Assembly (NCBI GenBank): GCA_035546135.1
Contig: DASZWY010000153.1
Location: forward strand, 1 to 26,228
DNA: 26,228 bases
Direction: 5' to 3'
Source: JABDGR01 sp035546135
GTDB lineage: Bacteria > Verrucomicrobiota > Verrucomicrobiia > Opitutales > JABDGR01
Shown: piece by piece, positions 16,121-23,106 of the stretch
How positions within the stretch are numbered: position 1 is the stretch's first letter
How the letters are laid out: every line of letters begins with the position of its first letter
Translations under genes and position numbers: made by a program
Notes under the pieces: model-generated
Database searches by the model: none
Seen by the model: only the letters and a program-made list of their open reading frames with translations
What the model was told of the DNA's origin: nothing

Positions 16121-16483
16121 ATGAAACTCAAGCATTCTTCCGAATTGGCCGCCCGCCGGCGCCTGCGCATCCGCCACAAAATCATGGGCGTGCCGGATCG
16201 CCCCCGCCTGTCCGTGCGCTTTTCGCAGCAACACATCCACGCCCAGGTCATCGATGACCGCGCGGGCCGCACCCTGGCCGCCGCCTCCTCGCAGGCCAAG
16301 GACTTGCGCGACCAGAAACTCAAGCCCAACCTCGCCGGCGCCAAAGTGCTCGGCGAGCGCCTCGCCGCCGTCGCCCAGAAGGCCGGCGTCACCGCCGTCG
16401 TGTTTGACCGCGGGGGCCGCCGCTACCACGGCTGCGTCAAGGCCTTTGCCGACGCCGCCCGCGCCGGTGGCCTGAAATTCTAA
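16121..16483 (+). CDS. rplR: 50S ribosomal protein L18
   Basis: L18 binds 5S rRNA in the central protuberance. The 120-residue product shows RRRLRIRHKI near the N-terminus, the PRLSVRFSQQHIHAQVIDD segment and the C-terminal VVFDRGGRRYHGCVKAFADAAR signature. Length is normal. It lies 26 nt after rplF and 12 nt before rpsE. Confidence 0.97.
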   Translation: MKLKHSSELAARRRLRIRHKIMGVPDRPRLSVRFSQQHIHAQVIDDRAGRTLAAASSQAKDLRDQKLKPNLAGAKVLGERLAAVAQKAGVTAVVFDRGGRRYHGCVKAFADAARAGGLKF

Positions 16484-16495
16484 CCTTTCCCTCGA

Positions 16496-17173
16496 ATGAC
16501 CACCGACACACCAGATCCGACCGCCACTCCCGCCGCCATCGTCGATGCCCCGCCGGCCCCCGCGCCTGCGGAGACACCGGCTGAACCGACCCGCGAACGT
16601 GGCGGCCATGGCGGCCACGGCGGCGGCCATGGTGGCCGCGGCAACCGGGGCGACCGGGGAGGTGGCGACCGCCGCCGCCGCGACCGCGGCCGCGACACCG
16701 AGCCGGCTTCCGAGTACATTGACAAGGTCGTGGACATCAACCGTTGCGCCAAGGTGGTCAAGGGCGGCCGTCGTTTCAGCTTTTCCGCGCTGGTGGTTTC
16801 CGGTGACGGCAAGGGCCGCATCGGCCTGGGCTTCGGCAAGGCGAAGGAAGTGCCCGACGCCATCAAGAAAGGCACCGAGCGCGCCCACCGCCATTTGCGC
16901 CAGGTGCAACTGCGCGGCCCGACCATTCCGCACGAAGTCATCGGCGAGTCCGACGGCGGCCGCGTGCTGCTGCGCCCGGCCAGCCCGGGCACGGGCGTCA
17001 TCGCCGGCGGCGGCGTGCGCGCGGTGCTCGAAGCCGTGGGCGTCAAGGACGTGCTGACCAAGTCCCTCGGCTCGAACAACCCGATGGCGATGGTCAATGC
17101 CACGCTCGACGGCCTGTTCAAGCTGCGCTCCGCGGAGCAGATCCACGAAGTGCGCGCCCGGAACATGAACTAA
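16496..17173 (+). CDS. rpsE: 30S ribosomal protein S5 with long N-terminal extension
   Basis: S5 is an accuracy-related protein at the mRNA entry region. The 225-residue product is about 60 residues longer than usual. The S5 core starts near residue 73 (EYIDKVVDINRCAKVVKGGRR), with the GDGKGRIGLGFGKAKEVP loop (103-120) and a normal C-terminal domain. The extra N-terminus has a Pro/Ala/Thr-rich part (1-32), then a Gly/His/Arg-rich part (35-67) resembling RGG-type RNA-binding sequence. The ATG at 16496 is the only good start that fits the 12-nt gap after rplR, so the extension appears real. Confidence 0.95.
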   Translation: MTTDTPDPTATPAAIVDAPPAPAPAETPAEPTRERGGHGGHGGGHGGRGNRGDRGGGDRRRRDRGRDTEPASEYIDKVVDINRCAKVVKGGRRFSFSALVVSGDGKGRIGLGFGKAKEVPDAIKKGTERAHRHLRQVQLRGPTIPHEVIGESDGGRVLLRPASPGTGVIAGGGVRAVLEAVGVKDVLTKSLGSNNPMAMVNATLDGLFKLRSAEQIHEVRARNMN

Positions 17174-17266
17174 ATTAAGAATTAAAAAGTAAAACGCAAA
17201 GCGATTGACCTGATTCCGGCATCGTCTCCGTCCTTTTTACTTCTTAATTCTCTCTTCTTACTTTCC
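17174..17266. repeat. Heptad-periodic inverted-repeat element (rpsE-rplO gap)
   Basis: Arms 17174-17199 and 17231-17266 pair over 15 of 16 positions: GAATTAAAAAGTAAAA (17179-17194) against TTTTACTTCTTAATTC (17235-17250). The spacer is about 40 nt. The right arm leads directly into the rplO start codon. This gap is where rpmD (L30) would often be found; there is no gene here. Confidence 0.75.
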
Positions 17267-17746
17267 ATGAAACTTCACCAACTCACCAACACCCCGGGTT
17301 CCACGCACCGTCGCCGGCGCGTGGGCTGCGGCGTCGGCTCCGGCCACGGCCACACCTGCGGGCGCGGCAACAAGGGCATGAAGGCCCGCTCCGGCGGCGG
17401 CGTGCGCCCCGGCTACGAAGGCGGCCAGATGCCGCTGTACCGCAAGCTGCCCATCCGCGGCTTCTCCAATTTCAAGTTCCACGTCGAGTACGCGCTCGTC
17501 AACGTCGGCGACCTGGGCAAGATTTCCGCCAAGGAAATCGACGCCGCCGCGCTCGCGGCGGCGGGCCTCATCCGCAAGAACGACCTGCCGCTGAAAGTTC
17601 TCGGCACCGGCGAAGTGACCCGCGCGTTCACGGTGAAGGCGCACAAGTTCTCCGGCTCCGCCCGCGAGAAGATCGAAAAGGCCGGCGGCAAAGTCGTCGA
17701 GCTCGCCCCGGTGGCGGCGGCAGCCAAGGCCGCGGAAGCCAAGTAA
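17267..17746 (+). CDS. rplO: 50S ribosomal protein L15
   Basis: L15 is a late 50S assembly protein. The 159-residue product has the Gly-rich N-terminal region with RRRRVGCGVGSGHGHTCGRG, and the GFSNF (about 65-69) and C-terminal AHKFSGSAREKIEKAGG signatures. A short Ala/Lys tail follows. rpmD, which often precedes it, is missing; the preceding gap is filled by a heptad element. Confidence 0.96.
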   Translation: MKLHQLTNTPGSTHRRRRVGCGVGSGHGHTCGRGNKGMKARSGGGVRPGYEGGQMPLYRKLPIRGFSNFKFHVEYALVNVGDLGKISAKEIDAAALAAAGLIRKNDLPLKVLGTGEVTRAFTVKAHKFSGSAREKIEKAGGKVVELAPVAAAAKAAEAK

Positions 17747-17782
17747 GCCCTGTTGCCTGTTGCGCGTTTTTTTAACTTCGTC

Positions 17783-19297
17783 ATGATTGCGGCCTTTCTC
17801 AATTGCTTCAAAATTCGCGAGCTGCGGGACCGCATCCTGCTGACCCTCGGGCTGATTTTTGTGGCACGCCTGGGCACCCACATTCCGCTGCCCGGCCTGG
17901 ACCCGCGGCCGATTGAGGACTTCTACGACCTGATGCTGAAGCGCAACGGCGGCAACGGCGTCATCGGCCTGCTCAACATCTTCACGGGCGGCGCGCTGCG
18001 CAGCGGCTCCATCCTCTCGCTGGGCATCATGCCCTACATCAACGCGTCCATTTTCATGCAGTTGTTCGCGGCGATCGAGCCGCACCTGGCCCGCCTGTCG
18101 CAGGAAGGCGACGTGGGCCGGCAGAAGATTTCGCAATACACGCGCTACGCGACCATCGGCATCGCGGCCATCCAGGCCGTGATGATGCTTTATGCCATCG
18201 CCTACGTGCCGGAGAAACTGATTTCGGGCTTCAAGCTGGATCCGGCGCACCCGATTCTGATCATGTCCAAGCCGCTGTTTGTATTCTGCGGCACCATCAT
18301 CATGACTGCGGGCGCGATCCTGCTGATGTGGATTGGCGAGCAAATCACGCAGTTTGGCATCGGCAACGGCACCTCGCTGCTGATTACCATCAACATCATT
18401 TCGGGCCTGCCCGGGGCCGTCCATCAGGTGTGGATGCGCCTCAACCCGACGATTGGCACGGAAGAAACCGCGCTGAGCGCCGCGCAACTGGTGCCGATGC
18501 TCCTGCTCCTCGTCGCCGTCGTGGCGGGCATCGTGGCGCTGACCCAGGGCGAACGCAAGGTGCCGGTGCACTACGCCAAACGCGTGGTCGGCCGGCGCGT
18601 GTTCCAGAGCCAGAGCAACTTCCTGCCGCTGAAGATCAATTACTCCGGGGTGATGCCCATCATCTTCGCGAGCATGATTCTCTTCACGCCCTACCAGCTC
18701 TTCACCTACCTGCACGCGTTGTTCGGCATCAGCATCTTTGAGGGCCTCGCGAACCTCGTGATGCGCGGCTCGCTCAGCTATTACATCATCTATTCGTTCC
18801 TGATTTTTGCGTTCAGCTACTTCTGGGTGGCCATCATGTTCAAGCCCACCCAAGTGGCGGACGACCTGAAGAAATACGGCGGCTATGTTCCCGGCGTTCC
18901 CCCTGGCGAGCCCACGGCGAAGTTCCTCGACTACACGATGACGCGCCTCACCTTTGCCGGCGCGATTTTCCTGACCATCATCGCGGTGCTGCCTAACATC
19001 CTGATGGACTTTCTGCTGGTCTCGCCCAACATCGCGCAATTTTTCGGCGGCACGAGCACCCTCATCATCGTCGGCGTATTGCTGGACACGATGCGCCAGG
19101 TCGAAACCTACCTGCTGCAGCGCCACTACGACGGCTTCCTGCGCAAGGGCCGCGCCAAGAGCAACGCCGCGCGCGCCACGCAGTCCATCGACCAGTCGGA
19201 AATCCGCAACCTGCGCCCGCTCTGGATCCCGCTGTTGATTCTCCTCGCGCTGGGCGTCGCCGCCTGGGCTTACAATTCCACCCATCTCGCCCAATAA
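17783..19297 (+). CDS. secY: Protein translocase subunit SecY
   Basis: SecY is the channel subunit of the Sec translocon in the inner membrane. The ATG at 17783 gives 504 residues, longer than the roughly 440 of E. coli. About ten membrane segments are visible. The N-terminus (FKIRELRDRILLTL) and the cytoplasmic loop KKYGGYVPGVPPGEPTAKF, which corresponds to the C5 loop that contacts SecA and ribosomes, are conserved. The TTG-initiated extension from 17753 is not supported. It follows rplO by 36 nt and precedes map by 12 nt; adk, often between secY and map, is absent. Confidence 0.97.
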   Translation: MIAAFLNCFKIRELRDRILLTLGLIFVARLGTHIPLPGLDPRPIEDFYDLMLKRNGGNGVIGLLNIFTGGALRSGSILSLGIMPYINASIFMQLFAAIEPHLARLSQEGDVGRQKISQYTRYATIGIAAIQAVMMLYAIAYVPEKLISGFKLDPAHPILIMSKPLFVFCGTIIMTAGAILLMWIGEQITQFGIGNGTSLLITINIISGLPGAVHQVWMRLNPTIGTEETALSAAQLVPMLLLLVAVVAGIVALTQGERKVPVHYAKRVVGRRVFQSQSNFLPLKINYSGVMPIIFASMILFTPYQLFTYLHALFGISIFEGLANLVMRGSLSYYIIYSFLIFAFSYFWVAIMFKPTQVADDLKKYGGYVPGVPPGEPTAKFLDYTMTRLTFAGAIFLTIIAVLPNILMDFLLVSPNIAQFFGGTSTLIIVGVLLDTMRQVETYLLQRHYDGFLRKGRAKSNAARATQSIDQSEIRNLRPLWIPLLILLALGVAAWAYNSTHLAQ

Positions 19298-19309
19298 GGC
19301 GCCCCTGTC

Positions 19310-20131
19310 ATGATCGCCCTGCGCTCTGAGATGGAAATTCGCTCGATTCGGGAGGCCTGCCGCGTGGCCGCCGAAGTGCTCGACCGTGTTTGCGCGCTCG
19401 TGGCCCCGGGCGTGACGACCTACGACCTCGACCAGGCCGCCAAGCGCTTCATGGCCGAACTCGGCGCCGAAAGCGCGTGCTACAATTACAAAGTCGGTTC
19501 GCGCCGCTTCCCCGCCTACACCTGCCTGTCGGTGAACGAGGAAATCGTCCACGGCATTGGCTCGCTGCGCCGCGTGCTGCGCCCCGGCGACATCATTTCG
19601 GTGGACATCGCCGTCCGCTACCACGGCTGGATTGGCGACACCGCCCGCACCGTGCCGGTGCCGCCCATCACTCCTGAAGTGCAGCACCTGCTCGACACCG
19701 CCCAGGAAGCCCTGCGCCTCGGCATCGCCGAAGCCCGCGCCGGCCGCCGAGTCGGCGATATCGCCCATGCCATCCAGGCGCATGTCGAAGGCCAGGGGAT
19801 GAGCGTCGTGCGCGAGTTTGTCGGCCACGGGGTCGGCCGCACCATGCACGAGCCGCCGCAAGTGCCCAATTTCGGCAAGCCCAACACGCTCGAGAAGCTC
19901 AAGCCCGGCATGTGCATCGCCATTGAGCCGATGGTGAACCTCGGCGTGGCGGCCATTGACTACGCCGACGACCACTGGACCGCCCTGACCCGCGACCGCC
20001 GCCCCAGCGCCCACTTCGAGCACACCGTCCACATCACCAATCAAGGGCCGGAAATCCTTACCGTTAACCGGTCCAAGGCCCCCGCCGCCAAAGTCACCAC
20101 CCCCGCCGCGCCCAGCCAAAGCCCGGCCTAA
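19310..20131 (+). CDS. map: Type I methionine aminopeptidase
   Basis: This enzyme removes the initiator Met from nascent proteins. The 273-residue product has all five metal ligands: Asp99, Asp110, His173, Glu206 and Glu237, plus the conserved His81 and His180. It is the short class without an N-terminal zinc finger. A Pro/Ala/Lys-rich tail of about 20 residues extends beyond the catalytic domain. It starts 12 nt after secY. IF-1 and L36 genes, which often follow map, are absent; the next gap leads to rpsM. Confidence 0.97.
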   Translation: MIALRSEMEIRSIREACRVAAEVLDRVCALVAPGVTTYDLDQAAKRFMAELGAESACYNYKVGSRRFPAYTCLSVNEEIVHGIGSLRRVLRPGDIISVDIAVRYHGWIGDTARTVPVPPITPEVQHLLDTAQEALRLGIAEARAGRRVGDIAHAIQAHVEGQGMSVVREFVGHGVGRTMHEPPQVPNFGKPNTLEKLKPGMCIAIEPMVNLGVAAIDYADDHWTALTRDRRPSAHFEHTVHITNQGPEILTVNRSKAPAAKVTTPAAPSQSPA

Positions 20132-20150
20132 CCGGAAGCCAGCCCTCCTT

Positions 20151-20183
20151 TTGTCAAGATTTTCCTTCCCAACCCTCTATAAA
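20151..20183 (+). promoter_or_regulatory. Candidate promoter for the alpha (rpsM-rplQ) operon
   Basis: TTGTCA (20151-20156) and TATAAA (20178-20183) are both near consensus, but the 21-nt spacer is longer than the usual 17. The AT-rich stretch stands out in the GC-rich surroundings, in the only intra-cluster gap over 60 nt that has no heptad element. Confidence 0.35.
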
Positions 20184-20211
20184 TCATTATTGTGGTCCCT
20201 TTTCCCCTGAC

Positions 20212-20227
20212 CGCGCCTGCCGGCGCG
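20212..20227 (+). promoter_or_regulatory. Leader hairpin upstream of rpsM
   Basis: CGCGCC-TGCC-GGCGCG is a perfect 6-bp GC stem ending 23 nt before the rpsM ATG. In E. coli the alpha-operon leader folds into a structure bound by S4; whether this hairpin plays that part is inference. Confidence 0.35.
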
Positions 20228-20250
20228 TGATGGTGGGCCACCTACCAGCC

Positions 20251-20628
20251 ATGCCTCGCCTCCTCGGCATAGATATTCCCAACAACAAGCGCATCGCCTA
20301 CGCCCTGCGCTACCTGTACGGCATTGGCCCGACGCGGGCTGACCTCATCGTGAGCACGCTCGGGATCGACCCGGCCTTGCGCTCGCAGGAACTCACCGAA
20401 GAGCAGATCAACCGCATCGTCCACTACATCACGGAGCGCGGCTGGAAAGTCGAAGGCGATCTGCGCCGCGAAATCACGTCGAATTTGAAACGCCTCCAGG
20501 CCATCAAGTGCTACCGGGGCATCCGCCACATCCACCGTCTGCCGGTGCGCGGCCAGCGCACCCGCACGAATGCCCGCACCCGCAAGGGCGCGCGCAAGAC
20601 CGTCGGTGTCATCAAGAAAGCCGAGTAA
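20251..20628 (+). CDS. rpsM: 30S ribosomal protein S13
   Basis: S13 lies at the top of the 30S head and forms bridges to the 50S subunit. The ATG at 20251 gives 125 residues starting MPRLLGIDIPNNKRI, the standard N-terminus; the eight upstream in-frame codons from 20227 overlap the leader hairpin and are rejected. The helix-hairpin region YLYGIGPTRA and the C-terminal GIRHIHRLPVRGQRTRTNARTRKG (ends GIRH ... RKG) are intact. Confidence 0.97.
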   Translation: MPRLLGIDIPNNKRIAYALRYLYGIGPTRADLIVSTLGIDPALRSQELTEEQINRIVHYITERGWKVEGDLRREITSNLKRLQAIKCYRGIRHIHRLPVRGQRTRTNARTRKGARKTVGVIKKAE

Positions 20629-20634
20629 CCTTTT

Positions 20635-21252
20635 ATGAGCGAAGAGCAGGATAAAAATCTCCCCGCCGCCGAAGCCAAGCCGGCCGCGGAAAAAAAGCCC
20701 AAGGCCCCCAAGGCCAAGGCCGCCGCCGCCGCGCCCAAAGCCGGTGACGCCCCCGCCGCTGCCCCCGCCGCCGAAGCCAAGGCTGACGCTGCTCCCGCTG
20801 CCGCGGCCGCTCCCGCCGCCGAAGGTGAAAAGACCGCCGCCGCGAAAGACCCGCTGACCGACGACCTCGGCGCCGCCAAGGTCCGCCGCGCCAAGGGCAG
20901 CAAGAATATCACGCACGGCATCTGCCACATCCTCGCCACCTTCAACAACACGAAGGTCACCTTCTCCGACCTGCAGGGCAACGTCATCTCGTGGTCCAGC
21001 TCGGGCAAGTGCAATTTTCGCGGCTCGCGCAAATCCACGGCCTACGCCGCGCAGGTCGTCACCCAGGAAGCCGGCCGCGCCGCGATGGCGCACGGCCTCA
21101 AGGACATCGTCGTCAAGGTTCGCGGCCCCGGCCTCGGCCGCGACTCCGCCATCCGCGCCCTGCAAACGCTGGGCCTGACGGTCAATTCCATCACGGACGT
21201 GACCCCGGTGCCGCACAACGGCTGCCGCCCGCCCAAGCGCCGCCGCGTCTAA
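20635..21252 (+). CDS. rpsK: 30S ribosomal protein S11 with long Ala/Lys-rich N-terminal extension
   Basis: S11 is a platform protein near the E site. The 205-residue product is about 75 residues longer than usual. The S11 core begins near residue 82 (KVRRAKGSKNITHGICHI) and is complete, ending PVPHNGCRPPKRRRV. The extension is almost entirely Ala, Lys, Pro and Glu. It starts at an ATG 6 nt after rpsM. No internal Met exists close to the normal S11 start, which supports translation of the extension. Confidence 0.95.
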   Translation: MSEEQDKNLPAAEAKPAAEKKPKAPKAKAAAAAPKAGDAPAAAPAAEAKADAAPAAAAAPAAEGEKTAAAKDPLTDDLGAAKVRRAKGSKNITHGICHILATFNNTKVTFSDLQGNVISWSSSGKCNFRGSRKSTAYAAQVVTQEAGRAAMAHGLKDIVVKVRGPGLGRDSAIRALQTLGLTVNSITDVTPVPHNGCRPPKRRRV

Positions 21253-21280
21253 CTCACCGAACCCAACCCTTGTTCGGGAA

Positions 21281-21326
21281 CTTGTGCTTTCAACCAAGCA
21301 CCAAGAACCAGAACACCAGAACACTT
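21281..21326. repeat. Heptad-periodic element, GC-richer variant (rpsK-rpsD gap)
   Basis: From 21292 to 21326 five consecutive 7-nt units related to AACCAAG/AACCAGA can be read. A hairpin GTGCTT-TCAACC-AAGCAC (21284-21301), extended by CTT/AAG across a bulged C, joins their start to the preceding sequence. The unit length matches the AT-rich elements, but the base sequence differs. It ends 9 nt before the rpsD ATG. Confidence 0.55.
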
Positions 21327-21335
21327 TATCCTTCC

Positions 21336-21944
21336 ATGTCCCGCTACACCGGACCCTCGCAAAAAATCAACCGGCGCTTCGGCCAGGCGATTTTCCCGCC
21401 CTCGAAAGCGTTCGAGCGCAAGCCGCACCCGCCCGGGATGCACGGCCCCCGCCTGCGCCGCAAGGTCTCGGAGTATTCCGCCGGCCTCAATGAGAAGCAG
21501 AAACTGCGTTTCATGTACGGCCTCAACGAGCGCCAGTTCCGCCTGCTTTTTGAGCGCGCCAAGGCCATGCGCGGCGTCACCGGCGAACAGTTCCTCCAGC
21601 TCATCGAGTCGCGCCTGGACAATATCGTTTACCTCCTCGGCTTCACCAAGTCGCGCCGCGCCTCGCGCCAGCTCGTCAACCACGGCCATATCAACGTCAA
21701 CGGCCACAAGGTGGACATCTCGAGCTACCTCTGCAAGCCCGGCGACGTGATTGAGATGCGCGAACGCCCGTCGTCCCGCCAGCTCGCCACGCGCGGTCTG
21801 GAGATGAACCAGTTTCGCGCGCCGCCGGCGTGGCTTTCGCTGCAGGCCGACGCCCTCCGCGGCGTCGTCAACCGCCTGCCGGTCAAGGAAGAGCTTGAGC
21901 CGGGCATCAACACCCAGCTCATCGTCGAATTCTACAGCCGCTAA
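21336..21944 (+). CDS. rpsD: 30S ribosomal protein S4
   Basis: S4 nucleates 30S assembly, and in several bacteria represses the alpha operon. The ATG at 21336 gives 202 residues; the longer frame from 20991 runs through rpsK in another register and is rejected. The S4 RNA-binding domain is visible as ESRLDNIVYLLGF (about 90-102) followed by SRRASRQLVNHGHINVNG. The N-terminal zinc-site cysteines of some S4 proteins are absent. The C-terminus ends VEFYSR as usual. Confidence 0.97.
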   Translation: MSRYTGPSQKINRRFGQAIFPPSKAFERKPHPPGMHGPRLRRKVSEYSAGLNEKQKLRFMYGLNERQFRLLFERAKAMRGVTGEQFLQLIESRLDNIVYLLGFTKSRRASRQLVNHGHINVNGHKVDISSYLCKPGDVIEMRERPSSRQLATRGLEMNQFRAPPAWLSLQADALRGVVNRLPVKEELEPGINTQLIVEFYSR

Positions 21945-21982
21945 ATTTTTCCCGTCTTTTTTAATTCAACACCCGCACCGCC

Positions 21983-22987
21983 ATGCCTAAACGCCTCGGA
22001 AAATTCGAACTGCCCAAACGCCTGGTCAAAAACGAGGACTCGGCCACCGACACCTACGCGATGTTCACCGCCGAGCCCTTTGAAACCGGCTACGGCCACA
22101 CCATCGGCAACACGCTGCGCCGCGTGCTGCTCAGCTCCATCGAGGGCGCGGCCATCAGCTCCATCCGCATTGACGGCGTGAAGCACGAGTTCCAGAGCAT
22201 TGACGGCGTCGTCGAAGACGTGACCGACATCGTGCTCAACCTCAAGCAGGTGCTCATCAAGTCGACCAAGCGCGACCCCGTCCGCCTCGCCATCAATGTG
22301 GACAAGGAAGGCCCCGTCACCGCCGCCGACATCCAGGCCGACAGCAACATCACCATCGTCAACCCGAAGCAGCTCATCTGCACGCTCGACCGCAAGCGCC
22401 GCTTCCAGGCCGAGATCGAAATCAAGGTCGGCCGCGGTTATTGCCCCGCCGATGAGAACAAGATCGACGACCAGCCCATCGGCGTCATCGCGGTGGACTC
22501 CCTGTTCAGCCCCGTCCGCCTGGTGAAATACTCGGTCGAGCAGACCCGCGTCGGCCAGATGACCGACTACGACAAGCTCATCCTCGAGATCCACACCGAC
22601 GGCCGCATCGGGCCGGATGACGCGCTCAAGGAAGCCGCCGCCATCACCAAGCACCACCTCGACGTGTTCGACGCCGTATCGTCGGAGCTCATCGAGTTCG
22701 CCGCCGAGGGCAAGGAAGTCTCCGAGGAGCAGAACCGCCTGCGCAAGCTGCTCAACATGAGCGTCAACGAAATCGAGCTTTCCGTGCGCGCGGCCAACTG
22801 CCTCAACAACGCCAATATCACCACGGTCGGCGAACTGGCGATGAAGACCGAGCAGGAAATGCTCAAGTACCGCAACTTCGGCAAGAAGTCCCTCAACGAA
22901 ATCAAGCAGAAGCTCGAGCAGCTCGGCTTGTCCCTCGGCATGAAATTCGACGAGCGCATGCTCGAGAAACCCGCCGAAGTCCTCTAA
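21983..22987 (+). CDS. rpoA: RNA polymerase alpha subunit
   Basis: Alpha dimerises to scaffold RNA polymerase assembly; its C-terminal domain binds UP elements and activators. The 334-residue product has the N-terminal domain motifs GYGHTIGNTLRRVLLSS (about 34-50) and the later QTRVGQMTDYDKLILE. After a linker comes the C-terminal domain with ELSVRAANCLNNANI, whose Arg corresponds to DNA-contacting Arg265 in E. coli. Length is normal. It follows rpsD by 38 nt; rplQ follows after a heptad element. Confidence 0.98.
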   Translation: MPKRLGKFELPKRLVKNEDSATDTYAMFTAEPFETGYGHTIGNTLRRVLLSSIEGAAISSIRIDGVKHEFQSIDGVVEDVTDIVLNLKQVLIKSTKRDPVRLAINVDKEGPVTAADIQADSNITIVNPKQLICTLDRKRRFQAEIEIKVGRGYCPADENKIDDQPIGVIAVDSLFSPVRLVKYSVEQTRVGQMTDYDKLILEIHTDGRIGPDDALKEAAAITKHHLDVFDAVSSELIEFAAEGKEVSEEQNRLRKLLNMSVNEIELSVRAANCLNNANITTVGELAMKTEQEMLKYRNFGKKSLNEIKQKLEQLGLSLGMKFDERMLEKPAEVL

Positions 22988-22998
22988 TCCTTAACGCA

Positions 22999-23101
22999 GA
23001 AGTAAAAAGTAAAAATTAAGCAGTGTCCGCGGCCGCCGCCGGTTTTTGCACCAGGCCGGCGGTTCCCACTTCTTACTTCTTATTTCTTAATTCTCACTTT
23101 C
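22999..23101. repeat. Heptad-periodic inverted-repeat element (rpoA-rplQ gap)
   Basis: The left arm (22999-23020) has AAGTAAA-type units and the right arm (23069-23101) ACTTCTT-type units; arms agree at 11 of 12 positions over GAAGTAAAAAGT. The spacer holds a GC hairpin, CCGCCGG (23036-23042) and CCGGCGG (23056-23062), with a 13-nt loop. The right arm ends about 5 nt before the rplQ ATG. No T-tract follows the GC hairpin, so it is not a standard terminator. Confidence 0.72.
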
Positions 23102-23106
23102 CTTCC

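Noticed and set aside
17174..17266. Possible rpmD (L30) between rpsE and rplO
   Set aside because: The gap is only 93 nt, too short for L30 (about 58-60 codons), and consists of heptad repeats.
17258..20119. Very long minus-strand open frame (953 codons) opposite rplO, secY and map
   Set aside because: It is the antisense shadow of three well-identified genes. High GC at third codon positions removes stop codons in this register. The translation is low-complexity and matches no family I know.
20132..20250. Possible rpmJ (L36) between map and rpsM
   Set aside because: No frame in the gap shows the short Cys/His-containing KVRxSVKxxC pattern of L36.
23036..23062. GC hairpin between rpoA and rplQ as a terminator
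   Set aside because: It has a 13-nt loop and no T-tract afterwards, and rplQ continues the operon. It is kept only as part of the heptad element spacer.
9091..23101. CRISPR array explanation for the repeated AT-rich spacers
   Set aside because: Units are 7 nt, degenerate, in inverted arms, and scattered between different genes. There are no regularly spaced direct repeats of 25-40 nt.
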